From contig NC_092354.1 in the NCBI RefSeq assembly GCF_963676685.1, positions 14,142,746-14,206,745 of the forward strand: 64,000 nt of DNA, read 5' to 3'. Position numbers and translations under genes: made by a program. Below, in pieces: positions 1-11,520 of the stretch. Under the pieces are notes generated by a model. The model had not been told where the DNA came from. It did no database searches and saw nothing but the letters and a program-made list of their open reading frames with translations. Source of the stretch: Mytilus edulis. Taxonomy: Eukaryota > Mollusca > Bivalvia > Mytilida > Mytilidae. Numbering within the stretch: the first letter of the stretch is position 1; each line of letters opens with the position of its first letter.

Positions 1-24
1 TCGCCGGTATAAGGAAATAATTCG

Positions 25-188
25 TAAATATTATTATGTTATTCAGGTCTCAGACAGGGTATATACTGTGACATTCCCGGCTTAGAGTTTATATCCCCTG
101 AGCCGAAGGCGAAGGGGATATAGGCCCTAAGCCAGGCATGTCACATTATATACCCTTTCTAAAACCTGAATTACACATATATTACGGA
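25..188. repeat. Fold-back (palindromic) element
   Basis: Two imperfect arms of about 75 bases face each other around a short GC-rich loop near 98-113. Matching arm blocks include GGTATATACTGTGACA against the reverse complement of TGTCACATTATATACC, and TATATCCCC against GGGGATATA. It looks like a hairpin MITE; no protein is encoded. Confidence 0.75.
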
Positions 189-1004
189 TTACCCCTGACT
201 TAATGTTATTTTCCAGTGCAGGTATTTGTTGACAACACATATATATTGAAAAACCAACCTGATCTGTTTTGCTGTGAACATAATTTTGTCGTGTATGTAA
301 TAATTTATAATAATACTTTTAACATTAAATTTAAGTATTAAAAGACTAGTGTAAATTGCGTGATTTTGTATCAAAAATGTATTATTGACTGTAGCACGTC
401 ATTATTTCCCCTCTGTGAGCCTCTGGCAGTCTGATAGCTTTTTACTACGTCACATAGTAACCGGTGTTATGATGACGTTTTTGAGGTTCCAATTGGAGAT
501 TAAAACGTCGTATATACCCCGGCAGTTTCCTGAATATATACTGACATCTCTGTGTTGTTATCCAATCACAAACCTCGACACATTTGTAATCCGTAATATA
601 ACTCAACATGCAGACATCTTATACGTTCAGGTATTTCACATCCAATTTTTTATGGTAATATTCTTTACAAAGCACAAAAATGTCAGTATTCACCTCAAAA
701 GCTCACAAAACCTTTAAACAGACTTATTAAGAAGGGATATAGTTACGATACTGTTGTCAGGTCATTAAAGATTGCATATTTTGGCTTTAATATTGATTCA
801 CTTATAGGGTCTTTGCATCGGAACTAAACACATTTATTAAAAAAAAAACAGTTGTTGGCATGACACAGGTAATGTTTTTCTCATATATTTTATTTTATGA
901 TAGTATGATACTAAACCCCTGACGGGAGAGATTGTGCATGATATTCATATGATGAAGACATAACCTTTAAATCGGTTTAATTGATGTCTGGAGCTGGCAT
1001 GTCA
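189..1004. other. No recognisable gene
   Basis: AT-rich sequence with only short chance reading frames. I see no family motif, splice pattern or clear repeat structure here. Confidence 0.5.
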
Positions 1005-1475
1005 GTTAACTGCTAGTAGTCTGTTGTTATTTATGTATTATTGTCATTTTATTTATTTTCTTTTTTCATCGGACTCGGACTTCTCTTAAACTGAATTTTA
1101 ATGTGCGTATTGTTATGCGTTTACTTTTCTACATTGGCTAGAGGTATTAGGGGGGTTGAGATCTCATAAATATGTTCAACCCCGCCGCAATTTTACGCCT
1201 GTCCCAAGTCAGGAGTCTCTGGCCTTTGTTAGTCTTGTATGATTATTTATTTTAGTTTTTTGTGTATAATTCTGAGTTTAGTATGACGACCATTATCACT
1301 GTACTTGTAAACTTATTTTTTAGGGGCCAGCTGAAGGACACCTATGGGTGCGGGAATTCTCGCTACATTGAAGACCCATTGGTGGCCTTCGGCTGTTGTC
1401 TGCTCTATGGTCGGGTTGTTGTCGCTTTGACACTTTCCCCATTTCCTTTCTCAGTTTTATTGTCACAAACTCAGC
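1005..1475 (+). repeat. Dispersed mussel-type repeat
   Basis: The block containing GACTCGGACTTCTC, the gggggttgaga stretch and the end GTCGCTTTGACACTTTCCCC matches a repeat I recall as very common in mussel genomes. A reverse-oriented fragment of its 3' part lies at 17545-17760. Recognition is from memory. Confidence 0.6.
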
Positions 1476-2440
1476 GGCCATGTATAAAAGAAGGCAAGTA
1501 CATTAAACAAGTTTCTCTGCTAATTCCTGTAAATGAAAATCAAATTGATTCTCAGCAAATAGATGTAGATTGTTCTATTCGCCTTCTAAAACCCAATCAT
1601 CATCGCTTGCAGCGTGACTTATCCATACATGAATACATACAGGCATTTAAAAGCAAAAACATTGTTTGCGAATTTGAAGATTGTCGTGTTGAACTCAACA
1701 TGTTTTTACAAGATATCGTAGAAATGGCGACGAAGTTTAAAGGCAACAATATAAATGATACCACAAGTCGTTTGCTAAGAAAGTCGCGGCAATCAAATTA
1801 TTTAAAGGTTTGAACGTTGTCTGGTCAATAAGAGATCAGAAACTCTATGCTTCAGTTTGCCCAGGGAGAGCTATTAATACATGTGGCGTATGTGGAAGTT
1901 CTTTGCATAGCACTGAACTGTGTTACTTATCTGATACCTCACTGGGCAAAATCAACCTTTCTCAACAAAAGCGCATTCTTACAACACCTTATTCTAAGCC
2001 ACATTCAGGTGTCGACAAAGACACAAGCTTTTTCGCAAAGGGAAAAAAATCTGCAATTTATGCAGATAAATTAGCATGGGAGCTACAAAGACATCCAGAT
2101 AGAAATTTCGTTTACTTATTTATAAACAGGTTATGTAACATGGCTACAGTCTAAACTATAAAGAAAGGAAGACCTACATCACTAGAAATTATGAGATTGA
2201 TAGACGTTTAACTTGGTGCTCCGCAAAATATAATTTTATTAATTGTTCACGCTACTCATGTAGCTGGAAAATGTTATACTATAGCAGATGCTATTTCTCG
2301 GTTTCAGATGGACCGTTTTTTTCAACTTTGTCCGACAGCATCAGTGGAACCTTGTCACTGCCCGCCCAACAAAGACATTCTGTGGAATTGAGTGGCGTTC
2401 GACGAGTAGTAAAATGTGCCATAGTGCAACGTTTCCCACG
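1476..2440 (+). pseudogene. DIRS/Ngaro-like retroelement remnant (gag, RT start, RNase H end)
   Basis: Three pieces occur in the order expected for a tyrosine-recombinase (DIRS/Ngaro-like) retroelement. First comes gag-like sequence ending in a CX2C..HX4C knuckle (CGVCGSSLHSTELC, near 1880-1922). Next is the start of a reverse transcriptase with the pattern L..HPD..FVYLF (near 2080-2130). Last is a block reading IADAISRFQMDRF (near 2284-2322), typical of the RNase H end of these elements. Most of the polymerase between is missing and several stops and frame changes interrupt the reading, so this is a dead, internally deleted copy. The family call rests on recalled motifs; another RT-bearing class is possible but less likely. 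Confidence 0.6.
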
Positions 2441-2714
2441 GGATAATTTCAGATTTAAGAAGGATGGATACAATCGGGAAATTAAATTGTCAGAGATAGG
2501 GCAAACAAGAATGTGTATTTCGAAAAATCAGAAAAAATATAAAAAATGATAAAAAAAAACGAGGTTGAAAAATCATCGAAATGTATCTTTTGGGATCATA
2601 ACAAAAGATTTTCCTTTGACACCACAAACAAATGATTGTAAGCGTCGTATTAAGTTTGCATTAGTATATTTCAGACATTGCCTCCAAAAAGACAATCATC
2701 ATACGGAGTGGCAG

Positions 2715-3700
2715 GTGCCATTAAAAAATTGGAGATGGCCGCCTAGAGAAAGAAAACATCAACTGCTATACCAAGTAGGCCTTCCACCCCAATCCCAAAT
2801 AATGCAACAGATGTCACGGAGGAATTGACCAATAGGGTAACAGAGAGAGAAGTTAGTCGAATGGAAAGTAGGATGGAGGAAATGTTGGACAAGAGTACTT
2901 CAAAAGTAAATCATGCAAAATTCAGATGTTCAGGAGGCTGAGGTCCAACATCATGTGGAAACTCTGAACAGAAGCATCCAAGGTACATGTAATGGAGAGC
3001 AAAACCATGACAATAACAATGTGGTTGTCAGCCCAGACGTCCTGGCTATACAACCAACAGTTTATAAACAAATTGTTGGGGGTAATCAGCCTTTGTCAGT
3101 TGCTCTCTGAAACAGGGGGAAACATAACGGATAAAATAAAACAACAAATATGGATGGGTACATCGACTTCCATTCCCTTTGAAAATTACAAGACCAAATT
3201 TCGATTATAACTTGTTCAAGGGGCCGACAATCCCGAACTTTCCATTACAAAATAGTGAAACAAGAAAACATTAACCCTAAACCTATGGCTATCAGCCTGG
3301 AATAAATTTACAGCAATATTTTGTACTAAAAACCCAGAATTATGGTCTGTATTTCCCCATCATATGGAAATACTCCTGAAAATGTCAGAAGGAAGAACTG
3401 GCAATTTTATAATATTGAATTCAGGAAACTATTAGGGAGAAGCATAATGGGGGTGTACACTCCTAGAACTATATCTTAGAGCAAAATTGCAAGTAAATGT
3501 TAAATCTAGGAATGAAAGCAACAACTATGGCAATACTCGCTGGGCGGCTGCAGTATGTTGTTCATTCCATAAGAGTTCAGGTTGTAAGTTTTGTGATAAA
3601 TGCAAGGGTCAACTCAGATGTTTAAATTGCGGTTTCAACCACTCATTCACAACATGCAAAAAAAAACCCCAGTTCGGCTTCATTAATAAGTTCACATAAA
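2715..3700 (+). pseudogene. Second DIRS/Ngaro-like gag remnant
   Basis: A charged coiled-coil stretch (ELTNRVTEREVSRMESRMEE, near 2812-2880) is followed by a frame-broken gag body. The body includes WLSAWNKFTAIF (near 3288-3325), the usual helical core of Ngaro-like gag. It ends in cysteine clusters CKFCDKCKG and CLNCGFNHSFTTC (near 3570-3660), which look like zinc knuckles. At least four frame changes or stops interrupt it. With the neighbour at 1476-2440 this suggests either two elements or one rearranged copy. Confidence 0.5.
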
Positions 3701-4120
3701 TCAGTAATAACTCAAAAAAGATACAAGGCGGGAATAACCAGCCTTTTCGGGACTCTCCCTGTCTAATGACACCTCTTCCCCAAAGCTAATATTTTTGATG
3801 ATATATAATATTTTGTTTTGTATCATATTGCCAGTCAGTGTTAGGGTTGAAATCTACTACTATCAAGATATATCTTGCTGGAATACGTAAATTTTCTATT
3901 TAAAGTTGAAGTGGCAATACTTTATTCAGAAGGTACCAAAACCTTGTTGATAAATATTCCGTTTCAACTTCACAAATAATACATGATGGTATAGATGTAT
4001 AAATTATGCTCACTGACGTTGTTTATCATCTTAATGTGTTGCGGTGTTCTTTCATTTGTCTTTGATCTACTATTTATTTTACTTTTATTGTTTGATTTGT
4101 TTTCTGCGATATCCATTATT
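3701..4120. other. No recognisable gene
   Basis: AT-rich, with no coding or repeat signal that I can name. Confidence 0.4.
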
Positions 4121-4124
4121 GATT

Positions 4125-4222
4125 GATTGTTGGTTGCTTAACGTCCAGTGGCAAATATTTCATGCATATTCAGGACGAGAACAAGTTCACAATAAATACA
4201 ATAGGTGGGTTGTTGTAAAAGA
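4125..4222 (-). repeat. 3' fragment of the ~415 bp dispersed repeat
   Basis: Reverse complement of the 3' end of the repeat seen complete at 27134-27548, including the TTGCTTAACGTCCAGTGGC and TGCATATTCAGGACGAGAAC blocks. Confidence 0.75.
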
Positions 4223-4224
4223 GG

Positions 4225-4818
4225 CGATATCCATTAAAAAGAGGGACGAAAGATACCAAAGGGACAGTCAAACTCATCAATCTAAAACAAACTGACAACG
4301 CCATGGCTGAAAATGAAAAAAGACAAACAGAAAAACAATAGTACACATGACACAACATAGAAAAACTAAAGAATAAACAACACGAACCCCAACAAAAACT
4401 AGGGGTGATCTCAGGTGCTCCGGAAGGGTAAGCAGATCCTGCTCCACATGTGGCACCCGTCGTGTTGCTTATGTGATTACAAATCCGGTAAATAGTCTAA
4501 TTCGGTAGGTCACATTCATGAAAGGGAAGGGGATTGTAGTTACGACGTAAGGAACATATCCGATATCATTTGTGAAACGGTTATTCCATAACGGTCAACC
4601 AACTCGTGATGGCGTCCGTAAAATTTACGAAGGGATGATTTCAACTTCACCACTTGGAACTCTTGGTTTAATAGCTTCCTTGTGAGCAGTAACCGTGGCG
4701 GCTCGGTACTTTTACATCCCGTTAATGTGTTTGAAATTGATTCTAACAACTTTTGATTTTTTAACCCTGTATGCCAACATTCCCCATGTGAAATTATAAA
4801 ATTGTTTTGTGTAAACAT
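4225..4818 (-). pseudogene. 3' end of a reverse-transcriptase retroelement
   Basis: On the minus strand a frame reads LLTRKLLNQ, then KLKSSLRKFYGRHH, then VDRYGI..SQM. I recall this as the C-terminal tail of a reverse-transcriptase element abundant in molluscs. Downstream on the same strand is the non-coding 3' block seen also at 8935-9175 and 42352-42560. Upstream polymerase sequence is missing, so this is a 5'-truncated copy. The related fragment at 42206-42354 holds the preceding part of the same protein (YLDLHLEID...DDFSFPIVNF). I cannot assign the element to a clade with confidence. Confidence 0.6.
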
Positions 4819-4914
4819 TGAACGACAAAATTACTGACATATAAATTTTCTGACGTCAAGACACGCGAAGCTATGAATGTGTTTTTAATTTGATGTATGC
4901 TTCAGTGCTTTTTT

Positions 4915-5205
4915 GTAAAATTGTTTATTTTAAGATTGTAAAACAGTGATGACTGCTGTACCCATATTTTGACTACTTTATTTATTATGTCTGTTTTGTT
5001 CTCGCACCGTTGTAAATATAACGAAATTTGATTAGACTGTCGTTAAAGTAGGAGGTTAAGCGCTGTAAAACCAGGTTCAATCCACCATTTTCTACATTTG
5101 AAAATGCCTGTTCCAAGTCAGGAATATGACAGTTGTCCATTCGTTTGATGCGTTTCGTCATTCGATGTTGCTATGTGATTTGGGACTTTCCGATTGAATT
5201 TTATT
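4915..5205 (+). repeat. Dispersed mussel-type repeat
   Basis: The block with GACTGCTGTACCC, AAACCAGGTTCAATCCA and CAAGTCAGGA recurs diverged at 46345-46610. It is a repeat I recall as widespread in mussels. Confidence 0.65.
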
Positions 5206-5215
5206 CGGGAGTTCA

Positions 5216-7018
5216 GGTGTCATACCACCAATTAAAAGTCCCTATCTGTTCAACCAAATTTTGCAATTTTCACAGCTTTCTAAATATTTTACCTTAAGTT
5301 TAACTTCATAGAAACTAGGTATATCCTGAATTGTACAGGTGTCACCTTTCTGCATGCCAATTTTCAACATACATTCAAAATCATATAAGAAAGCAGAGAG
5401 CTTCCGAAAGGAGGTACCACTAAAAATAACCCCTGGTTTTCTGGAAATCTTAAATTAGTATACTATGGAGCGCATTAATCCTCAATTTTTAATGCAAACT
5501 CATAGACAGGTAAATTTTGGCTCAAAATGGTCTTAATATATTTCTCTTTCAACAAAACTTTCATTTCTGCAAATTTGTTAGTTAGTTTAGGTGAACAATG
5601 ACATCAAATGCACTTTTTTTTGTCCGAGTAGGCCTACTTTCACATACGTTCTAAATTTGAGGGAGTAATTGGTGGTATGACACCTAAAGAGACAAAAAAG
5701 TTGATTAGAAATCTTTTATTTTGCTTTATTCTTAATCCTTAGTCAATTTGTAGTTAAAAACAGCCTATCTGAGCATTATGCGACTTATAATAAAAATTTC
5801 ACAGCTCAATTTAAACTGACTGTAATGTATGACTTTGATAGAAAATACTTAAAAATTTCATTTTGGGCTACAGGAACATAAACTTTCAATATCAAGATCA
5901 TTGTTTGCTGATTTTTTCTTGTTTGTTCTACTTCTTTAAAGACTTCCAACAATTTTTGCAATGAATTTAGTAAAAAATCCAAGGTATTGAAGTGTCAAGG
6001 AATATTGACCCCCCTTTTTTTCATCTGGTGTCAGTAAAGTACTACAAATTGATCAAAAGTGCAGTCATGGTCATTTAACTGTGTTTATTTACATCAGTTA
6101 ATAAAATTTAAGATATAAAAATTTCATTTGGAATAATAAATGGTGCTTTTGTGAGGTTCTGCAGTGCTTACATTAGGCTATGCTATCTGCCAAGTACATA
6201 GTATGACGCAATGCTATAAGGGGTAAAAATCAAATAATTTCATTAAATCTGCATGACAAAATTTTTTTGGGGGTAGTAAACAACTTATGTTTCAATGTTT
6301 AACACCACAGAATAACTTTCTGTGCATTTATAACATTATTTAGGACATTTTTTTATATAAAAGCCTATTGTCAGGATGGGAAAAGCTAAAAATAGGACAA
6401 ACTCAAGTTTTAGGCTCTAAATTTGCAATATGTGACATTTTGCCCCCAAAAAGATTGAAATGTGGCTACTATTATCTCAAATGATCAGTTCAGACAAAAA
6501 AAAAAACAATTGTTTTCTGATTTTGATGTTTCACCGCATTTTGCTTAAAGGTGTCATACCACCAATTAAAAGTCCCTATCTGTTCAACCAAATTTTGCAA
6601 TTTTCACAGCTTTCTAAATATTTTACCTTAAGTTTAACTTCATAGAAACTAGGTATATCCTGAATTGTACAGGTGTCACCTTTCTGCATGCCAATTTTCA
6701 ACATACATTCAAAATCATATAAGAAAGCAGAGAGCTTCCGAAAGGAGGTACCACTAAAAATAACCCCTGGTTTTCTGGAAATCTTAAATTAGTATACTAT
6801 GGAGCGCATTAATCCTCAATTTTTAATGCAAACTCATAGACAGGTAAATTTTGGCTCAAAATGGTCTTAATATATTTCTCTTTCAACAAAACTTTCATTT
6901 CTGCAAATTTGTTAGTTAGTTTAGGTGAACAATGACATCAAATGCACTTTTTTTTGTCCGAGTAGGCCTACTTTCACATACGTTCTAAATTTGAGGGAGT
7001 AATTGGTGGTATGACACC
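5216..7018. mobile_element. Composite element: two identical MITE-like units bracketing 861 bp
   Basis: Units at 5216-5684 and 6550-7018 (469 bases each, same orientation) appear identical by eye. Each begins GGTGTCATACCACCAATTA and ends with its reverse complement. The outer flanks are TTCA on both sides (5212-5215 and 7019-7022). The inner flanks are TAAA on both sides (5685-5688 and 6546-6549). The segment between them is AT-rich and shows no gene. The layout resembles a transposition cointegrate; see the findings. Confidence 0.8.
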
Positions 7019-7183
7019 TTCAGTATTTTTGTGATTTTACTTTTTAGTTGATAATGTAGGTAAACGTTTGCTACGTTTACAAAATATTCTGAATGGTTTA
7101 AAGAAAACCGAAAAACAAATATGTGTGTAATGTACCTCAAATTTGTTAACAGTTGTTCACACAATATTACAAATTATTGGACG

Positions 7184-7411
7184 CAATGTATTGCAGGATC
7201 AAACAAAGGAATAGAGCCAGACATGGCATGTTCAATGATTCAAAGACTTGATAATGATGGATATACGGTTGGAACTTTACATGCTGATAATGGTGCTACT
7301 ACTCAATCAAGACTACATCAGTCAATAATAATAAAAAAAGATGATATAACACATGTGAAGAAAAATCTCTCTAAACGTCGCTTTGGTCTTTCAAAAACCA
7401 CAAACAGTTAA
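7184..7411 (+). pseudogene. Mutator-like transposase remnant
   Basis: An open stretch of about 75 codons reads IEPDMACSMI, then TLHADNGATTQSR, then a basic DITHVKKNL block. I recall this order (acidic entry, HADN/DDDSTT catalytic-type loop, then a HVKK basic block) from the Mutator-like transposase family common in bivalves. Both ends are missing and no terminal repeats were found nearby. The family call is from memory and moderate; function is certainly lost. Confidence 0.4.
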
Positions 7412-8105
7412 AGTCAGCAAGAGTCATCCCCTTCAAAGTGAGGTGTTTTATGTGTTCTATTTCAAGACACCAACATTATCTTCAGAGAGAATAACTTTGC
7501 GTATAGTGATGTTTTAGATAAAATCGGACACATAAAACTATGTGTGTGTAAGAACGTTCGTCTCGTTATGGGTTCAAAAGGGAGGGATAGTAAAAAAAGA
7601 ACACGTGGTCCAGTGCTAGACTAATAATCCAAATAAATCATCAACAGAGTTGAGAGATAAACTACCTTCGCTATAAATCAAAATATCAAACAACTTTACT
7701 AAAGACGTATTGTCTTTGATAACCTATAAAGAAGTCCAAAATATTTCGACAATATACATACTGAAACAAACAACACCAGTACAACTTTCAATGCTTCTTT
7801 AGCATCAAATGTAGAAGATGCTTTTATTTTATCGTCTTTAGATACCAGATTTTCGAACTTTCCAGCCAAACTCCGACAGCATCTACCTCGATGCTGAATA
7901 CAGTTGAGCCAACGCCTTAAACAGTAGAAGGTACTAGTGCATTTTTACCCAGGGTTTAACTCAAAACTTTTGACGATTCTCTTGTCAATAACAGATTACA
8001 ATTGTGTCAACAACTCATTGCCGGTGTTCCTAAACAGACAAATAAATGTATTGGGCACAACTGTTTGGAATTGTGGATCCTCAATGCTCTTCAACTTTGT
8101 ACTTA
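7412..8105. other. No recognisable gene
   Basis: No family motif, splice structure or repeat boundary seen. An 83-codon frame at 7937-8188 has no family features and runs into a dispersed repeat, so it is not called. Confidence 0.4.
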
Positions 8106-8109
8106 TTTG

Positions 8110-8205
8110 GTTTTATAAATATTTTGATATAAGCGTCACTGATGAGTCTTATGTAGATAAAACGCGCGTTTGGCGTACTAAGTTATAATCCTGGTACCTT
8201 TGATA
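8110..8205 (+). repeat. Dispersed mussel-type repeat fragment
   Basis: The stretch with AGCGTCACTGATGAGTCTTA and ACGCGCGTTTGGCGTAC is a repeat I recall as abundant in mussels. A variant (GAGCATCACTAAAGAGACA, ATGCGCATCTGG) lies at 47395-47460. Confidence 0.6.
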
Positions 8206-8270
8206 ACTATGCAACTTGCATTCCGACATGAACTGGGTCTGAATAAAAAATTCCGGTCAACCCAAAAAGA

Positions 8271-8496
8271 ATTGATGTTAAACCCCAACTAGATGAATGT
8301 CTCTAAAAATTTCGCACCACAAGTTCCAATAATTTCCATTTAAAACCATAAACCTGAACAAGTGCAAATGTCAAAACATAGATATTGATGTTAAACCCCA
8401 ACTAGATGAATGTTTCGAACATTTTCGGACCACAAAATCCAATATTTTCCATGTAAAACCATAAACTTGAACAAGTGCAATTGTCAAAACATAGAT
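8271..8496. repeat. Tandem duplication, 2 x 113 bp
   Basis: Units at 8271-8383 and 8384-8496 both start ATTGATGTTAAACCCC and end GTCAAAACATAGAT, with scattered substitutions. Non-coding. Confidence 0.85.
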
Positions 8497-8930
8497 ATCC
8501 TATTGACGTTTCCGGTGGTGATATGGTATCTCCATACATTCGAACTAATACTATCTCAAATAAAGAAATCTACTTAAACATGCTCCTTCTTCCGAAGTAT
8601 GAAACATCCAATAACCAAAAGTTTAAATAACGATGATTGTTTAAAACGAACTTTAACAATAAACTTAATGTGTTAAGTATTTCAAAACAGGACAGAAGAA
8701 TTCGATTCTTACCTATCCCACTTCATCGAAACAAATTTAGAAGAAGACTCTGTAGTAACTAGGGAAGGATGGAAAATACAATAAAACCTAGTTATTAAGA
8801 GAATGTTGTATAAAGTTGATGAGGAAATAGAAGAGTGGGAGGTAACTGACGAAATAGGATTTGAAGATGACATTCGTATACATTTCAAAGAGATAAACTA
8901 AATTTACCAGATTTGTAATCACATAAGCAA
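8497..8930. other. No recognisable gene
   Basis: Only short frames broken by stops; nothing recognised. Confidence 0.4.
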
Positions 8931-8934
8931 CACG

Positions 8935-9175
8935 ACGGGTACCAGATGTGGAGCAGGATCTGCTTACCCTTCCGGAGCACCTGAGATCACCCCTAGTTTT
9001 TGGTGTGGTTCGTGTTGTTTATTCTTTAGTTTTCTATGTTGTGTCATGTGTACTATTGTTTTTCTGTTTTTCTGTTTGTCTTTTTCATTTTTAGCCATGG
9101 CGTTGTCAGTTTGTTTTAGATTTATGAGTTCGACTGTCCCTTTGGTATCTTTCGTCCCTCTTTTAAAAAAATTTG
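8935..9175 (+). repeat. 3' terminal block of the RT retroelement
   Basis: Forward copy of the block containing GGATCTGCTTACCCTTCCGG, GCCATGGCGTTGTCAG and GACTGTCCCTTTGG. It is shared with 4225-4450 (reverse) and 42352-42560 (forward). Confidence 0.8.
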
Positions 9176-9329
9176 TTGCTAAGTGGTAATTGTCAATGAG
9201 ACAAAACAAAATGTAAATTATTATTTAAAATGATTATGTCTTAGTGATAATACGTATCGCAATATTTTATATTATTCTACTTCTTCTTTCATGGTGTAGA
9301 ATCTGTGTCTACAATACAGAAAGCAAAGA

Positions 9330-9825
9330 ATGCAAAATATACAAGCTCAGGCTCGTCCTGGACATGCAGATTGCAATAGCCAAGGCAGTTGACGAGGAAA
9401 TTTTTGAAGACATGAAAGCCTCTACTTACTACTCAGTCATGCTTGATGAATCAACTGACCGTACAACAGAAAAAAAAACTTGAATATTATACGTACGTTA
9501 CATAATATCAAATATGTCTGTAGATTTTTATCTGTTCTTGAACTGTTTGGTGGTACTGCTGTTGCTATATTTACTGCTGTAAAAACGCTTTTTCATATAT
9601 ATGACTTAGATTTTTCAAAGTGTATATCCATATCTACAGATGGTGCTAGTGTAATGACTGGTATGCGGTCAGGTGTAACTATTACGTTTTCAGAGCAAAA
9701 CTTTTTCATTATTAAGACACATAGTATTGCACACAGGTTACCCTCAGAATCATCACAAGCAGCCAACTCTATTAATTATTTGAAGAAAAAACAGGGTTCT
9801 CTTAATGAGGTATACAAATATTATT
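9330..9825 (+). pseudogene. hAT-like transposase (ZNF862-type) remnant
   Basis: The reading contains MLDESTDRTTE, then CRFLSVLELFGGTA, then DLDFSKC with STDGASVMTGMRSG, then IAHRLPSESSQAAN. I recall this series from the hAT-derived ZNF862/KIAA1586-like transposase family, where DESTD and DGA..M are conserved. A frame change falls in the A-run near 9470-9478 and another near 9500-9515. The N-terminal zinc finger and the C-terminal dimerisation region are missing. It is a fragment of a mobile-element gene, not a working host gene. Confidence 0.65.
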
Positions 9826-9827
9826 AA

Positions 9828-11095
9828 CATTCATGATTTGTCTTCCGTCCTTTGACATCATCAGGAAAGAATGTTCAGGTGGATGTTCCTGCTACACTTA
9901 CTGAATCTTGAATTCATAGGTAGCCATTTCCATCTGGATTTATTTTTTTCTGAAATTCAATTTCCAACTGGACATTATAATTAGTTTGATGATCTAAAAA
10001 AAATAGTTCTATCAAATTTTACCAAAAAAATGAGTTATTATTGGTTGGCAAATTTGTTAATTCTAACCAGATGAATTTCTCGAATTTTGTATTTCAACAT
10101 CAGGCGGTGCTTCTGGTGTAAGCAGTAAGCCAGAAACAACATGAACAATCACCTGATCCCATTGGCGTTAGTTATAACCCCGAATTCAGTTTCTGTAAAC
10201 ATAGTGATTTCTAATCAAACTTGACAAGACCCTCAGATTTATTTAAAATCTGCTAACATAGACTGTAAAAAAGTATACAATGACATTTCAGAATTTGTTT
10301 CATATGATATAGATGGACCAGAACGTCTTAGGAGCGCTTTGATTCAACAGTAATTTCAAATCCAAACGAAAGGAGGCAACCGTAATTGAAAATGAAGCAG
10401 AAGTAATTCCATATATCGGAACTCAACAATCTCAATCATCAACCCAGAAACGGAGGCTATTCCTTTAAACAACATGTGTAATGCGTTCGTCTCATTTTTA
10501 CGGGTCTATGTAATATAATTACCATAAAACAGATATTTCAGGGGGACTTGTTTTTAAATCTGGCCCTTTAAGACCAAATATTGAGTCCCTGTCTCTGTGG
10601 TCTAGGGCAAATTTGTATATCATGTACAAATTACTTAGCACAAGAGAACTGACACACTCAGGACTATGTATCCTATACAAAAACAGGAACTTGCCACGTA
10701 TATCCTTTCAGATCAGTGTGTGGCTATTGATGAAACATGGTAGATTTATACCACTAATTAATTGCGAGTGTGTCAGAGGAGGCTTCCGTTGTCTCAGAAA
10801 AATATTGCAAAGAACGAATCGGAGTCAACCAGGAACAAGGCCAGCAATTTTTTTGAATAGCACAAAATATGTAGTGCTAATTATTCACAAATTAGAACTT
10901 TTTATAGTCTAAGATGGATGACAAATAAGATATTGTGGATTAAAAACGTGAGCGAACACATACTGAAAATGGACTAGAATATACATTCACTTCGAAATAT
11001 TAGTAGGCTGAAAGATCAAGACTGATTAAGGTCTTAACTGTAACACGTAATGATTTGCAAACACTGAAGTAACCAATCAACAGACCCAAATGACG
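9828..11095. other. No supported gene
   Basis: Short frames only. One at 10613-10912 has no family features I can name, and no repeat boundaries were found. Confidence 0.4.
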
Positions 11096-11099
11096 TAAA

Positions 11100-11520
11100 A
11101 CCTACATATTGTAAGTGGTTAGAATATGAGGAACTATTAAATATTCATGATCAGTATCAAAAGCTCACTGAAAACCCTAGTGAAAAACAACTTGACGATG
11201 CATGGTTTCAAGAAAGAAACGGATTAATATAAGCTAACAACTTGTTTCCAGATCCTATTAATTATTAACTTGTATTAATATATAAATGCCAATGTTTGTA
11301 TATTACTTGAAATGAATTTAATTAATAAAATATGTTTACACTAAGAAAGACATGGTACATTATCTCTTCGAAACAATCGGCACAGCAGTGGTTTTCTGTG
11401 AACAGTCAGAAGCCAGTTCGATCTCTAAGATCTCATAGAAGTTCTAGATCCGTTAGTTCTAGAAGAAGTTCCTATTCTGGTCAAATAGTGATGGCAACAC
11501 TTAATGGTCAATTATGTTAG
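11100..11520 (+). pseudogene. Possible retroelement gag-like fragment
   Basis: A broken reading gives an acidic helix-like stretch (near 11105-11215). It is followed by a frame at 11332-11520 with the low-complexity basic run RSHRSSRSVSSRRSSYSG. Ser/Arg-rich runs after acidic helices occur in gag-like proteins of bivalve LTR elements. I saw no zinc knuckle, protease or RT nearby, so this is a weak call and could be chance. Confidence 0.2.

Noticed and set aside
1262..1475. First 70 codons of the frame opening at 1262
   Set aside because: They fall within a dispersed repeat; the gag-like reading begins only after about 1476.
5216..7018. Simple tandem duplication of a 469 bp repeat
   Set aside because: The right flanks of the two units differ (TAAA versus TTCA), which a tandem duplication would not produce.
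5216..7018. Ordinary LTR retrotransposon with 469 bp LTRs
   Set aside because: The ends are long inverted repeats without TG...CA, there is no coding sequence, and the inner flanks match each other. Not excluded, but less fitting.
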